This document shows positions 8,683 to 16,505 of a stretch of DNA of 64,000 bases, in pieces; within the stretch, counting starts at the first letter, position 1; every line of letters begins with the position of its first letter. The notes beneath the pieces are model-generated. The model was not told where the DNA came from, made no database searches, and saw only the letters and a list, made by a program, of their open reading frames with translations. A program made the position numbers and the translations under genes. The DNA is from Streptomyces sp. HPF1205 (GTDB taxonomy: Bacteria > Actinomycetota > Actinomycetes > Streptomycetales > Streptomycetaceae): contig NZ_JAINVH010000018.1 in assembly GCF_020400825.1 (NCBI RefSeq), forward strand, positions 62,001-126,000, given 5' to 3'.

Positions 8683-9624
8683 ATGACCTCACCCGCGCTC
8701 GCCGAGCGCCTCGGCGGCCTGCTGTTCTTCCCGGTCACGGCCTTCGGCCCGGACGGCGGCCTCGACCTCGGTGCCTTCCGCGACCATGTGCGGGCGGGAG
8801 TGGACAAGGGCGCCGGGGCCGTCTTCGCCTGCTGCGGCACGGGTGAGTTCCACGCGCTGACCCGCGAGGAGTTCGGCGCCTGCGTGGCCGCCGCGGTCGA
8901 GGCGGCCGACGGCCGCGTCCCGGTCGTCGCCGGGGCCGGCTACGGCACCGCCGTGGCACTGCAGTACGCGAAGGCGGCCGAGGACGCCGGCGCGGACGGC
9001 CTGCTGGCCATGCCGCCCTACCTCGTCGTGCCCGACCAGGCGGGCCTGCTGCGCCACTACACCGCGCTGGCCGCCGGGACCTCGCTGCCGGTCATCGTCT
9101 ACCAGCGCGACAACGCCGTCCTCACCCCCGAGACGGTGGTGGAACTGGCCGCGAACCCCTCGGTCGTCGGCCTGAAGGACGGCGTGGGCGACCTCGACCT
9201 GATGCAGCGCATCATCAGCGCGGTCCGCACGGAACTGCCCGGCCCCGAGGGCCGCGGCTTCCGTTACTTCAACGGCCTGCCCACCGCCGAACTCACCGGC
9301 CTGGCCTACCGCGGCATCGGCGTCACCCTCTACTCCTCGGCGGTGTACGCCTTCTCGCCGGAGATCGCCCTCGCCTTCCACACGGCACTCACCACGGGCG
9401 ACGACGCCACCGTGAACCGCCTGCTCGACGGCTTCTACCGCCCCCTGGTCAACCTCCGCAACAAAGGCCGCGGTTACGCGGTCTCGCTGGTCAAGGCAGG
9501 CGTGCGGCTGCGCGGCCTGGACGTGGGCGAGGTCCGGCCGCCGCTGTCGGAGCCGTCCGCGGCGCACGTCGCGGAACTCGCCGCGCTGATCGAGCGCGGC
9601 ACCGCCCTGCTCGCCGACCGCTGA
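8683..9624 (+). CDS. kdgD: 5-dehydro-4-deoxyglucarate dehydratase
   Basis: 313-residue class I aldolase-fold (DapA-like) enzyme that dehydrates and decarboxylates 5-keto-4-deoxyglucarate to alpha-ketoglutarate semialdehyde. Signatures: LFFPVTAF at the N-terminus, ACCGTGEFHALTREEF, VIVYQRDNAVL (Tyr), and the Schiff-base lysine in VVGLKDGVGDL. ATG 8683 is chosen for the preceding GAGGGG and for family length; in-frame ATGs at 8635 and 8644 are possible. Followed after 17 bases by the unassigned gene at 9642, so the two form an operon. This is the penultimate step of oxidative uronate/glucarate breakdown. Confidence 0.93.
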   Translation: MTSPALAERLGGLLFFPVTAFGPDGGLDLGAFRDHVRAGVDKGAGAVFACCGTGEFHALTREEFGACVAAAVEAADGRVPVVAGAGYGTAVALQYAKAAEDAGADGLLAMPPYLVVPDQAGLLRHYTALAAGTSLPVIVYQRDNAVLTPETVVELAANPSVVGLKDGVGDLDLMQRIISAVRTELPGPEGRGFRYFNGLPTAELTGLAYRGIGVTLYSSAVYAFSPEIALAFHTALTTGDDATVNRLLDGFYRPLVNLRNKGRGYAVSLVKAGVRLRGLDVGEVRPPLSEPSAAHVAELAALIERGTALLADR

Positions 9625-9641
9625 CCAGGAGGCAGACCGCC

Positions 9642-10832
9642 GTGAAGACCTCCGCCTTCCTCTACCCCTGGGACGTCCTGGGCGACCCCGCCGCCGCGGA
9701 GCGCGTCGCCGCTCTCGGCGTCCAGCAGGTCACCCTCGCCTCCGCCTACCACTCCACCCGGGCCCTGACCCCCCGTCACCCGCGCCACCGGGTCGTCACC
9801 GCCGAGTACGCCGCCGTCCACTACCCGGTGGACGAGCGGCGCTGGGCCGGCCGCGAGCTTCGGCCTCACCCGGCCGGCGGGTGGACCGGCGCCGACCCCG
9901 GCGCCGACGCGTACGGCACGGCCGCCGCGGCCCTCCAGGAGGCGGGTCTGGAGGTCCACAGCTGGGTCGTGCTGGCCCACAACTCCCGCATGGGCGCGGA
10001 GCATCCGGACACCAGCGTCGTCAACGCCTACGGCGACCGCTATCCGTGGGCGCCCTGCGTCGCCCGGCCCGCCGTACGCGCCTACCTGGCCGACCTGGCC
10101 GCCGAGGCCGCGGTACGCCCCGGCGCGCGCGGTACCGAGCTGGAGTCGCTGGGCTGGTACGGCCTGGCCCACCTGCACGCCCACGACAAGACCGGCGGGG
10201 TCCCGCTCGGCGACGCGGCCGCCTACCTGATGTCGCTGTGCTTCTGCCCGCACTGCCGGGACGGGTACGCCGGGCTCGGCGCCGACCCGGACGACCTGGC
10301 CGCGGCCGTCCGCCGCGCCCTGGAACCGGTGTGGGCCGGCGGCGCCGAGGGCGCGGCCGGGGGGGTGGCCGGCATCGGGAAGCTGCTGGGCGAGGAGGCC
10401 GCCGCGCTCACCCTGGACTTCCGTGCCGCGACGGCCCGATCGCTGCAGGAGCGTGTGGTCGCGGCCGTCAGGGCGGCCGCGCCGGACGGCTTCCAGGTGC
10501 TGATGCACGCCGACCCCGTCCCGTACCACTGCGGAGCCAACGCCGGGGTGGACCCGGAGCACGTCCTCGGCCATGTCGACGGACTGGTGCTGCCGTGCAC
10601 CGGAGGGCCGGCCGCGCGCGAGGCGGTGCTCGGGCCGGTCGCGGCGCACGCGCGCGAACACACCGTCGTCGCCGCGAACTTCACGGTCGTGGCCGGCATG
10701 GGCGGCAGCCCCGGCTCGCTCGCGGGGGACGCGGCGCACGCGGCCGCCCTCGGTGCGACCGAACTGCGGCTCTACCACGCCGGGTTGGCCTCCGACGCCG
10801 ATCTCGCCCAGGTGCGCGCGGCACTGCGGTGA
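9642..10832 (+). CDS. Unassigned TIM-barrel-like protein in the uronate operon
   Basis: 396 residues, cytosolic (no signal peptide). GTG 9642 follows AGGAGG by nine bases and lies 17 bases after kdgD. Features suggest a glycoside-hydrolase-like barrel: MKTSAFLYPWDVLGD at the N-terminus, SWVVLAHNSRMG, LESLGWYGLAHLHAHDK at the usual active-site strand, then CFCPHCRDGY. A Cys-x-Cys-x-x-Cys segment of this kind is common in hypothetical GHL-type barrels. NAYGDRYPWAPC and VLMHADPVPYHCG are other strongly patterned blocks. Operon position suggests release or conversion of a uronic-acid substrate; that is inference. I know of no characterised homologue. Confidence 0.75.
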   Translation: MKTSAFLYPWDVLGDPAAAERVAALGVQQVTLASAYHSTRALTPRHPRHRVVTAEYAAVHYPVDERRWAGRELRPHPAGGWTGADPGADAYGTAAAALQEAGLEVHSWVVLAHNSRMGAEHPDTSVVNAYGDRYPWAPCVARPAVRAYLADLAAEAAVRPGARGTELESLGWYGLAHLHAHDKTGGVPLGDAAAYLMSLCFCPHCRDGYAGLGADPDDLAAAVRRALEPVWAGGAEGAAGGVAGIGKLLGEEAAALTLDFRAATARSLQERVVAAVRAAAPDGFQVLMHADPVPYHCGANAGVDPEHVLGHVDGLVLPCTGGPAAREAVLGPVAAHAREHTVVAANFTVVAGMGGSPGSLAGDAAHAAALGATELRLYHAGLASDADLAQVRAALR

Positions 10833-10870
10833 GCGCGTGGCCGGGGGATCCGCGGCAAGCGCACCGCATG

Positions 10871-10909
10871 CCGGGGCGCGGCGATCATGGGGGTACCGCC
10901 GCGCCCCGG
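10871..10909 (+). terminator. Strong hairpin after the kdgD operon
   Basis: Perfect 13-bp arms, 10871-10883 and 10897-10909 (CCGGGGCGCGGCG and complement), with a 13-base loop, 38 bases after the stop at 10832. Confidence 0.8.
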
Positions 10910-10938
10910 AACCATTCCGGCGGTGAACAAGGAGCCGG

Positions 10939-11052
10939 ATGCACACTCAAGTCGCCACCGGGACGGAGGAGGTTGCCGTGGTGACGCGAATATTTCCGGG
11001 CGATGACCGGCCGGGTCCAGACCCGCGGCACGAACCGGCGGAAAAACGGTGA
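10939..11052 (+). CDS. Possible 37-residue small protein
   Basis: ATG 10939 is preceded by AAGGAG four bases upstream and opens a 38-codon frame ending in TGA at 11050-11052. The peptide starts MHTQVATGTEEVAVVTRIF and ends Pro/Arg/Glu-rich (DPRHEPAEKR). A second good ribosome site (GGAGGAGG) sits before an internal in-frame GTG at 10978. It lies behind the kdgD terminator and converges on the gene ending at 11098. No family recognised; small size makes chance occurrence possible. Confidence 0.35.
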   Translation: MHTQVATGTEEVAVVTRIFPGDDRPGPDPRHEPAEKR

Positions 11053-11097
11053 TTCACGGCAAAGTGTCCGAACCGTTCCCGATAGGGGGAATCCGGC

Positions 11098-11991
11098 TCA
11101 GAATCCTCCGCCGGCGGCCACCGGACCGCCCGGTCCGTCGGCCGTCACCCCGTAGTGGTCGCCGCTCGCGTCCCGGTTGCCGGGATCGTGCTGGAACTGC
11201 CCGGCGAAGGTGTACGTACCCGGCTGCACGGTGCGGCCGGCGTCCAGCACCCACCGGTAGACGAGGTAGCCGCCTTCGGTGCTCGTCGACGCCGTGAGGT
11301 CCTGCGCGCTCATCGTGCTCCACTGCCCGGTGCTCGCCACCCCGCCGCCGGCCGCCACCCGCAGCTCCACGGTGAGCGACGTGAGCGGGCTGCTGACGGT
11401 GACCGTGATGTCGCTCTGCGTCCAGTAGGCGTTGCTGCCGGAGTCGACCTTGCCGGTCGCCGTCATCCCGGTGCCGGACCCGGCGGACGGCGGCGGTGCG
11501 GCGCTCCCGGCGCCGGACGCGCCGGGCGCGTAGCCGGAGCCGGTGCCGGTCGCGTGCCCGGCGGGCGTCGTGACGGCCGCGGAAGGGCTGTGCGGCGAGT
11601 GCGGGGGCAGACCGGTCGGCGGAAGGGAGGTGCCGGTCGAGCCTGCCCTGGGGTGCGCGGCGGCGGAGCCCGAGGTGCCCGACACGGCGGGCGGCGGCGT
11701 CACGGTCGCGTCGCCCGACGTCGTCACCGTCCACCCGGGGGTGTCCGCGCCGCCGGTCCCGCCGGCGCCGCCGGCCGCGCCCACCGCGAGCCCGCCCAGG
11801 CCGATCGCCCCCGCCACCGCCGCGGTCACCGCGACCACCCGGCCCCAGGGCGCCGGCGACCGCTCCGCCCGGCCGGGCCGCGCGCCGGCGCCGGGCGGGT
11901 CCATCCCGCGTTCCACCCGGGCCAGCATCCGCTCCCGGTCGGGGTGGTGCGCGTCTGCCGCGGCCCGCAGCCGCTCCGGCAGCTCGGACAT
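11098..11991 (-). CDS. Sigma-linked membrane protein (putative anti-sigma-like partner)
   Basis: 297 residues. Short cytosolic N-terminus (SELPERLRAAADAHHPDRERMLARVERGMD), one membrane segment at about 49-71 (VVAVTAAVAGAIGLGGLAVGA), then an extracytoplasmic Pro/Ser/Thr/Gly-rich stretch (about 80-180) and a beta-rich C-terminal domain (TQSDITVTVSSPLTSLTVEL; GTYTFAGQFQHDPG). ATG 11991 overlaps the sigma-factor stop by one base (TGATG), so the pair is translationally coupled. This arrangement suggests membrane-based control of the sigma factor. No ZAS zinc motif (HxxxCxxC) is present, so it is not a classical anti-sigma factor. Confidence 0.7.
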   Translation of the reverse strand: MSELPERLRAAADAHHPDRERMLARVERGMDPPGAGARPGRAERSPAPWGRVVAVTAAVAGAIGLGGLAVGAAGGAGGTGGADTPGWTVTTSGDATVTPPPAVSGTSGSAAAHPRAGSTGTSLPPTGLPPHSPHSPSAAVTTPAGHATGTGSGYAPGASGAGSAAPPPSAGSGTGMTATGKVDSGSNAYWTQSDITVTVSSPLTSLTVELRVAAGGGVASTGQWSTMSAQDLTASTSTEGGYLVYRWVLDAGRTVQPGTYTFAGQFQHDPGNRDASGDHYGVTADGPGGPVAAGGGF

Positions 11992-12818
11992 CACAGTCCC
12001 CGTCCCGTCCGCGGACGAGCCGTGGCGCCCATCGCCGTACCTCGCGTCCTCAGCAGCGTCCGCGGCCTGGCGGCGGACGGCGGACCGGCCTCGTGCACCG
12101 GCTCCCGCGCGGGTCCCGCGGCCGTCCCCCGGCCCACCGGCGACCGTACCGCGTCCCGCATCCGGCACTCGTCCGCCACCCGGTCACCGGGCGCCGCCTC
12201 GGGGTGCGGGGCCAGCAGCCGCTCCAACTCCGCGACACCGCGCGAGGTCTGGCTCTTGACGGTACCGACCGAGATGCCCAGCGCCTCGGCCGTGTCCCGC
12301 TCCGACAGGTCGAACGCGTGCCGCAGCACCACGCACGCCCGTTTGCGGAACGGCAGCCGCTGCAGCGCCTGGCGCAGGTCGAGGACGGCGGGCACGTCCG
12401 GCCCCTCGACCCGCTCGGGGCGCTGCGACCAGAAGATCGCGATCCGCCGGCGCTCCCGCACGGCGCTGCGGATGCGCGAGCGGGCCAGGTTGGCCACGAC
12501 CCCGCGGGCGTACGCCGCCGGATGCTCGGCGTCCCGCACCCGGTCCCAGCGCCGCCACAGCGCCACCAGCGCGTCGGCGGCGAGGTCGTCGGCCGCGTCC
12601 ACCTCGCCGGTCAGCAGGTGGGCGAGACGGGCGAGTTCCGCGTAATGCCGCTCGAAGAAGCAGTGGAACTGCGCGGCGGCGTCCTGCGACAGCTCCGGTA
12701 CGGCGGGCGGGCCGCCCGCCCGGGGCACGTCGTGGACTGTGTGTTCAGCGCCGTCGACCACGGCGCTGCCGGCGGCCTCGACGGCGTCGGCGCCCCCGGC
12801 TTCGACCGAAGTGGACAC
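11991..12818 (-). CDS. ECF-type (SigE-family) RNA polymerase sigma factor
   Basis: 275 residues from the GTG at 12818, which has AAGAGG upstream; an in-frame GTG at 12851 lacks a ribosome site. Region 2 is at about 60-125 (FERHYAELARLAHLLTGE, DALVALWRRWDRVRD). Region 4 is at about 155-205 (LQRLPFRKRACVVLRHAF, then an HTH around ALGISVGTVKSQTSRG). The N-terminal 50 residues and C-terminal 60 residues are long, Pro/Arg-rich extensions not needed for the sigma fold. Coupled to a membrane protein gene downstream. Target genes unknown. Confidence 0.85.
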   Translation of the reverse strand: MSTSVEAGGADAVEAAGSAVVDGAEHTVHDVPRAGGPPAVPELSQDAAAQFHCFFERHYAELARLAHLLTGEVDAADDLAADALVALWRRWDRVRDAEHPAAYARGVVANLARSRIRSAVRERRRIAIFWSQRPERVEGPDVPAVLDLRQALQRLPFRKRACVVLRHAFDLSERDTAEALGISVGTVKSQTSRGVAELERLLAPHPEAAPGDRVADECRMRDAVRSPVGRGTAAGPAREPVHEAGPPSAARPRTLLRTRGTAMGATARPRTGRGL

Positions 12819-12978
12819 GGTCACCTCTTCCTGCCCGGACCTCCCCGCCACGGCGCGGCGAGAGCGTAGCAGCGCGTGCGAGTCGTGGGCAGAGGTCGGG
12901 AATCACCGATTCCACGGCGGAAGAAGGGGCCGGACGAAGCCGCAGGTGACGCAGACGCGCCAAGCGCTTGAGGAACCG

Positions 12979-13767
12979 TCAGGTACGGCGCACGCAGCGC
13001 TGCGCCCGCGTGACGATCTCCAGATCGAAGGCGCCGCCGGAGGTCTCGGGCCGCGAGCGCAGGTAGTCGCGCACCGCCGCCAGCCGCCGCTCGCGCTCGG
13101 CCGGTTCGAGCAGGAGTACGCGGGAGTGGGTGGCCACGGTGGCGACCAGCGAGTCGACGGTGTGCCGCCGGCGGTGCGCGAAGTCGGCGTGCTCCACGGG
13201 GGAGTAGGCCGGATGCGCCCGGATGACGCGGTCCTGCGGCCAGTCGACGAAGGAGACCAGGCTCGCGGCGACCCGGCCGAGGCCGGCCGTCCATTCCACC
13301 CGGTCGTCGTCGGTGTTCCACAGCGCGCCCAGCGCCCCGCCCGGCCGCAGCACCCGGGCGATCTCGGGCAGCGCCCGGTCCTGGTCGAACCAGTGGAACG
13401 CCTGGCCCACCACCACGGCGTCCACCGAGCCGTCCGGCAGCGGTATGTCCTCCGCGCTGCCGGCCAGCGCGGTCGCCCCGGGCACCCGCCGGCCCAGCTC
13501 GGCCAGCATCCGCGCGTCCGGCTCCACCGCCGTGACCCGGTGGCCGAGCGCGAGCACGCCCGCGCCGAGCTTTCCCGTTCCGGCCCCGAGGTCCAGCACG
13601 TGCAGCGCGCCCGGCTCGGCCGCGCCGGCCACCGGCTCCAGCAGCCACCGCACCGCGGCCGCGGGGTAGTCGGGCCGGTGCTCGGCGTAGGCGGCGGCCC
13701 GGCCCCCGAAGGCGGTCGCCCTGCGGGCGAACGCCCCGGGCTCGGCGCCGGTGTCACGCGTGCTCAT
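12979..13767 (-). CDS. Class I SAM-dependent methyltransferase
   Basis: 262 residues with the Methyltransf_11/25 pattern: motif I VLDLGAGTGKLG (about 57-68), an acidic motif II residue in VTAVEPDARM, PLPDGSVDAVVVGQAFHWFD, and RVLRPGGALGALWN. The C-terminal 90 residues form a variable cap. ATG 13767. Substrate cannot be told from sequence or neighbours. It follows the sigma-factor pair on the same strand but with a gap of about 160 bases, so it is probably a separate unit. Confidence 0.85.
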   Translation of the reverse strand: MSTRDTGAEPGAFARRATAFGGRAAAYAEHRPDYPAAAVRWLLEPVAGAAEPGALHVLDLGAGTGKLGAGVLALGHRVTAVEPDARMLAELGRRVPGATALAGSAEDIPLPDGSVDAVVVGQAFHWFDQDRALPEIARVLRPGGALGALWNTDDDRVEWTAGLGRVAASLVSFVDWPQDRVIRAHPAYSPVEHADFAHRRRHTVDSLVATVATHSRVLLLEPAERERRLAAVRDYLRSRPETSGGAFDLEIVTRAQRCVRRT

Positions 13768-13790
13768 GTCGCCCCCTGGCAGAGTCGGAC

Positions 13791-13865
13791 GGAGTACGGA
13801 AAGTACGGAGTACGGAAAGTACGGAGCACCGAGTACCGAGTACGGAGTCGGAGTCCGGAGTACGG
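13791..13865. repeat. AGTACGG-rich short tandem repeats
   Basis: A perfect 16-bp tandem repeat (GGAGTACGGAAAGTAC at 13791-13806 and 13807-13822) continues as degenerate GAGTACGGA/GAGTACCGA units to about 13865. It lies between the methyltransferase start and the iclR stop. Unusually low GC for the region. Confidence 0.75.
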
Positions 13866-13879
13866 CACGCGGCTCGCGG

Positions 13880-14650
13880 TCACAGGCGGCGGGTCGCCAG
13901 CAGCAGCCGGTCGCGGGCGTCGAAGAGCGCGTCCTTGATCATCTGCTCGTGGCCGGGCGTGAGCCGGGCCACCGGCACCGAGCAGCTCACCGCGTCGCGG
14001 GCCGGCGTGCGGTACGGGATCGCGATGCCGAAGCAGCGCAGCCCCACGGTGTTCTCCTCGCGGTCCACCGCGTAGCCCTGCTCGCGGATCCGGTCCAGCT
14101 CCTCGATGAGCTTCTCGCGGTCGGTGTGGGTGTGCTCGGTGAGCGGCTCCAGCGTCTGCGGCAGCATCGTGCGCACCTGCTCGTCGCTGTACGTGGCCAG
14201 GATCGCCTTGCCCAGCGAGGTCGAGTGGGCGGGCAGCCGGCGGCCGACCCGGGTGAAGGGCCGCAGGTAGTGCTGGGACTGCCGGGTGGCCAGGTAGACC
14301 ACGCTGGTGCCGTCGAGCCGGGCCAGGTGGATGGTCTCGCTGGTGTCGTCCGAGAGCCGGTCCAGGGTGGGCCGGGCGGCGGCCACCACCTCGTCCCCGT
14401 CGATGTACGAGGTGCCCACCAGCAGCGCGCGCACGCCGATCCCGTACCGCGTTCCGGTCGCGTCCGTCTCGATCCAGCCGAGCTCGACGAGGGTGCGCAG
14501 CAGCATGTAGAGGCTGGACTTGGGGTAGCCGACCGCCTCCTGGACCGCCGCCAGGCTGTGCATGCCCGGGCTGCCGGCGAAGAACTCCAGCAGTTCCACC
14601 GTGCGGACCGCGGACTTGACCTGGGAACCGGCTCCTTCGGCAGCCGCCAT
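13880..14650 (-). CDS. IclR-family transcriptional regulator of the uronate pathway (inferred)
   Basis: 256 residues. An N-terminal winged HTH (about 10-75: SAVRTVELLEFFAGSPGMHS, then VGYPKSSLYMLLRTL) is followed by the IclR effector domain (about 85-250: SETIHLARLDGTSVVYLA, LPAHSTSLGKAILA, and GLRCFGIAIPYR with the conserved Cys). It is divergent from the semialdehyde dehydrogenase gene; a palindromic site lies between them and a related site lies at the kdgD start. This suggests repression of both blocks, relieved by an aldarate or keto-deoxyaldarate. Confidence 0.88.
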   Translation of the reverse strand: MAAAEGAGSQVKSAVRTVELLEFFAGSPGMHSLAAVQEAVGYPKSSLYMLLRTLVELGWIETDATGTRYGIGVRALLVGTSYIDGDEVVAAARPTLDRLSDDTSETIHLARLDGTSVVYLATRQSQHYLRPFTRVGRRLPAHSTSLGKAILATYSDEQVRTMLPQTLEPLTEHTHTDREKLIEELDRIREQGYAVDREENTVGLRCFGIAIPYRTPARDAVSCSVPVARLTPGHEQMIKDALFDARDRLLLATRRL

Positions 14651-14724
14651 CGCGGGGACCCCCTCTTGTTCGGCCGGGAGGCGCGGACGTAGGCTCCCGA
14701 CGGAGATTCACATCTGAGGACGCT

Positions 14725-14740
14725 GTTCAGTATATAGAAC
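14725..14740. promoter_or_regulatory. IclR-type operator candidate
   Basis: GTTCAGTATATAGAAC: arms GTTC/GAAC with a central TATA, 16 bp, midway between the divergent iclR and dehydrogenase genes. TATATA (plus) and TATACT (minus) within it could serve as overlapping -10 boxes, so binding would block both directions. The call rests on symmetry and position only. Confidence 0.55.
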
Positions 14741-14788
14741 GACGCATCTCGATGAGCTGTGACGATGTCGCTTTATGGAGGTTTCACG

Positions 14789-16336
14789 GTGGCAGAACCA
14801 GTCTGGAGCGTCGACCCGCGGACCGGGAAGCCGCGTGAGCGGGTCGCCGTCGAGGCCACGGCCGAGCAGGTCGACGACGCCGTCCGCGCCGCCGCCGCCG
14901 CGCTCCCGGCCCTCGCCGAGCGCAGCGTACGCTCCCGGCTGCTGCGCGGCGCCGCCGGGCTGCTGGAGGAGGCGGCCGCGGACGTCGTGGCCGTCGCCGA
15001 CGCCGAGACCGCGCTCGGGACGCCCCGGCTGACCGGGGAACTGGCCCGCACCGCCTTCCAGCTGCGGGCCTTCGCCGACGTCGTGGACGAGGGCGCCTTC
15101 CTCGACGTGACCATCGACCACGCCGACCCGGACGCCAAGCCCATTCCCCGGCCCGACCTGCGGCGCTACAAGATCCCGCTCGGCGTCGTCGCCGTCTACT
15201 CGGCCAGCAACTTCCCGCTCGCCTTCTCCGTCCCCGGCGGCGACACCGCCAGCGCGCTGGCCGCCGGCTGCCCGGTGGTCGTCAAGGCCCACCCCGACCA
15301 CCCGGCGACCTCCGAGCTGTGCGCCGGCCTGCTGCGCAGGGCCGCGGAGGAGGCCGGGCTGCCCGCGGACACGGTCGTCCTCGTGCACGGCTTCCAGGCC
15401 GGCGTCGAGCTCGTGCGGCACCCCCTGGTGGCCGCCGCCGGGTTCACCGGCTCCATCCCCGGCGGGCGCGCGCTGTACGACGCCGCCGCAGCCAGGCCCC
15501 GTCCCATCCCCTTCTACGGTGAGCTCGGCAGCCTCAACCCGGTCGTCGTCACCCCGGCCGCCGCGGCCGAGCGGGCCGAGCGGATCGGCACCGGGCTCGC
15601 CGCGTCCTTCACCCTGGGCAACGGGCAGTTCTGCACCAAGCCCGGCCTCGTGCTCACCCCCTCGGGTCCCGACGGCGACCGCCTGGTCGAGGCGCTCACC
15701 TCGGCCGCGTCCGCCGCCGGCCCCGGGGTCCTGCTCGACTCCCGCATGCGCGACTCCTTCCTCAAGGGCGCCGCCGCCCGCGCCGAACTGCCCGGCGTCA
15801 CCGCGCCCGTCGAGGCCGGGGACGCCGGCGAGCTGTCCGTACGCCCCGGCTTCCTCACCGTCCAGGCCGCCGACCTGGCCGCCGAGGGCGCGGGCGACCT
15901 GCTGCTGGAGGAGTGCTTCGGACCGCTCACCGTGGTCGTGCGGTACGGCGGCGAGGCCGAACGGGACGCCGTGCTCGACCGCCTCCCCGGCAACCTCACC
16001 GCGACGGTCCACCTGTCCGAGCGGGAGGCCGAGGCGGGCGACGGCCCTGCGGCAGCCCTCCTCGGCCGGCTCACCGCCGTGGCCGGGCGCGTCCTGGTCA
16101 ACGGCTGGCCCACCGGCGTCGCCGTCGCCCCCGCCCAGCACCACGGCGGGCCCTACCCGGCCACCACCTCCACCTTCACCTCGGTGGGGGCCACCGCCAT
16201 CGAACGCTGGCTGCGCCCCGTGGTCCACCAGGACACCCCGCCCGCCCTCCTTCCCCCCGAACTGCGCGACGACAACCCCCTCGGGCTGCCCCGCCGGGTG
16301 GACGGCGTCGCCCAGGTCGCGGCGGCCTCCGCCTGA
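14789..16336 (+). CDS. Aldehyde dehydrogenase, alpha-ketoglutarate-semialdehyde type
   Basis: 515 residues from GTG 14789, with GGAGG seven bases upstream; a GTG at 14759 is less likely. It belongs to the NADP-type ketoglutarate-semialdehyde / fatty-aldehyde dehydrogenase group: RYKIPLGVVAVYSASNFPLA, NAD(P) region VVKAHPDHPATS, general base Glu in PFYGELGSLNPVVV, catalytic Cys in GNGQFCTKPG. The reaction alpha-ketoglutarate semialdehyde to alpha-ketoglutarate is the step after KdgD. Divergent from iclR across a shared operator candidate. The family also takes other aldehydes, so the substrate is inferred from context. Confidence 0.87.
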   Translation: MAEPVWSVDPRTGKPRERVAVEATAEQVDDAVRAAAAALPALAERSVRSRLLRGAAGLLEEAAADVVAVADAETALGTPRLTGELARTAFQLRAFADVVDEGAFLDVTIDHADPDAKPIPRPDLRRYKIPLGVVAVYSASNFPLAFSVPGGDTASALAAGCPVVVKAHPDHPATSELCAGLLRRAAEEAGLPADTVVLVHGFQAGVELVRHPLVAAAGFTGSIPGGRALYDAAAARPRPIPFYGELGSLNPVVVTPAAAAERAERIGTGLAASFTLGNGQFCTKPGLVLTPSGPDGDRLVEALTSAASAAGPGVLLDSRMRDSFLKGAAARAELPGVTAPVEAGDAGELSVRPGFLTVQAADLAAEGAGDLLLEECFGPLTVVVRYGGEAERDAVLDRLPGNLTATVHLSEREAEAGDGPAAALLGRLTAVAGRVLVNGWPTGVAVAPAQHHGGPYPATTSTFTSVGATAIERWLRPVVHQDTPPALLPPELRDDNPLGLPRRVDGVAQVAAASA

Positions 16337-16397
16337 CCCGCGCGGCCCCGGCCGGGTGCCCGCGCGGCACCGGTACCCGGCCGGGGCGAGATCCCGC

Positions 16398-16465
16398 GTC
16401 CGCCCGCCCGTCCGTCCGCCCGCCCGTCCGTCCGTCCGTCCGCCCGTCCGTCCGTCCGCCCACGC
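16398..16465. repeat. (GTCC)/(GCCC) tetranucleotide minisatellite
   Basis: About 16 tandem CCGT/CCGC-type 4-mers upstream of the amidohydrolase gene. Slippage-prone; no reading frame assigned. Confidence 0.75.
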
Positions 16466-16505
16466 CCGCTCCTCTGCCGGGCCCGCGGCTCGTAGAGTTC
16501 CGTGC

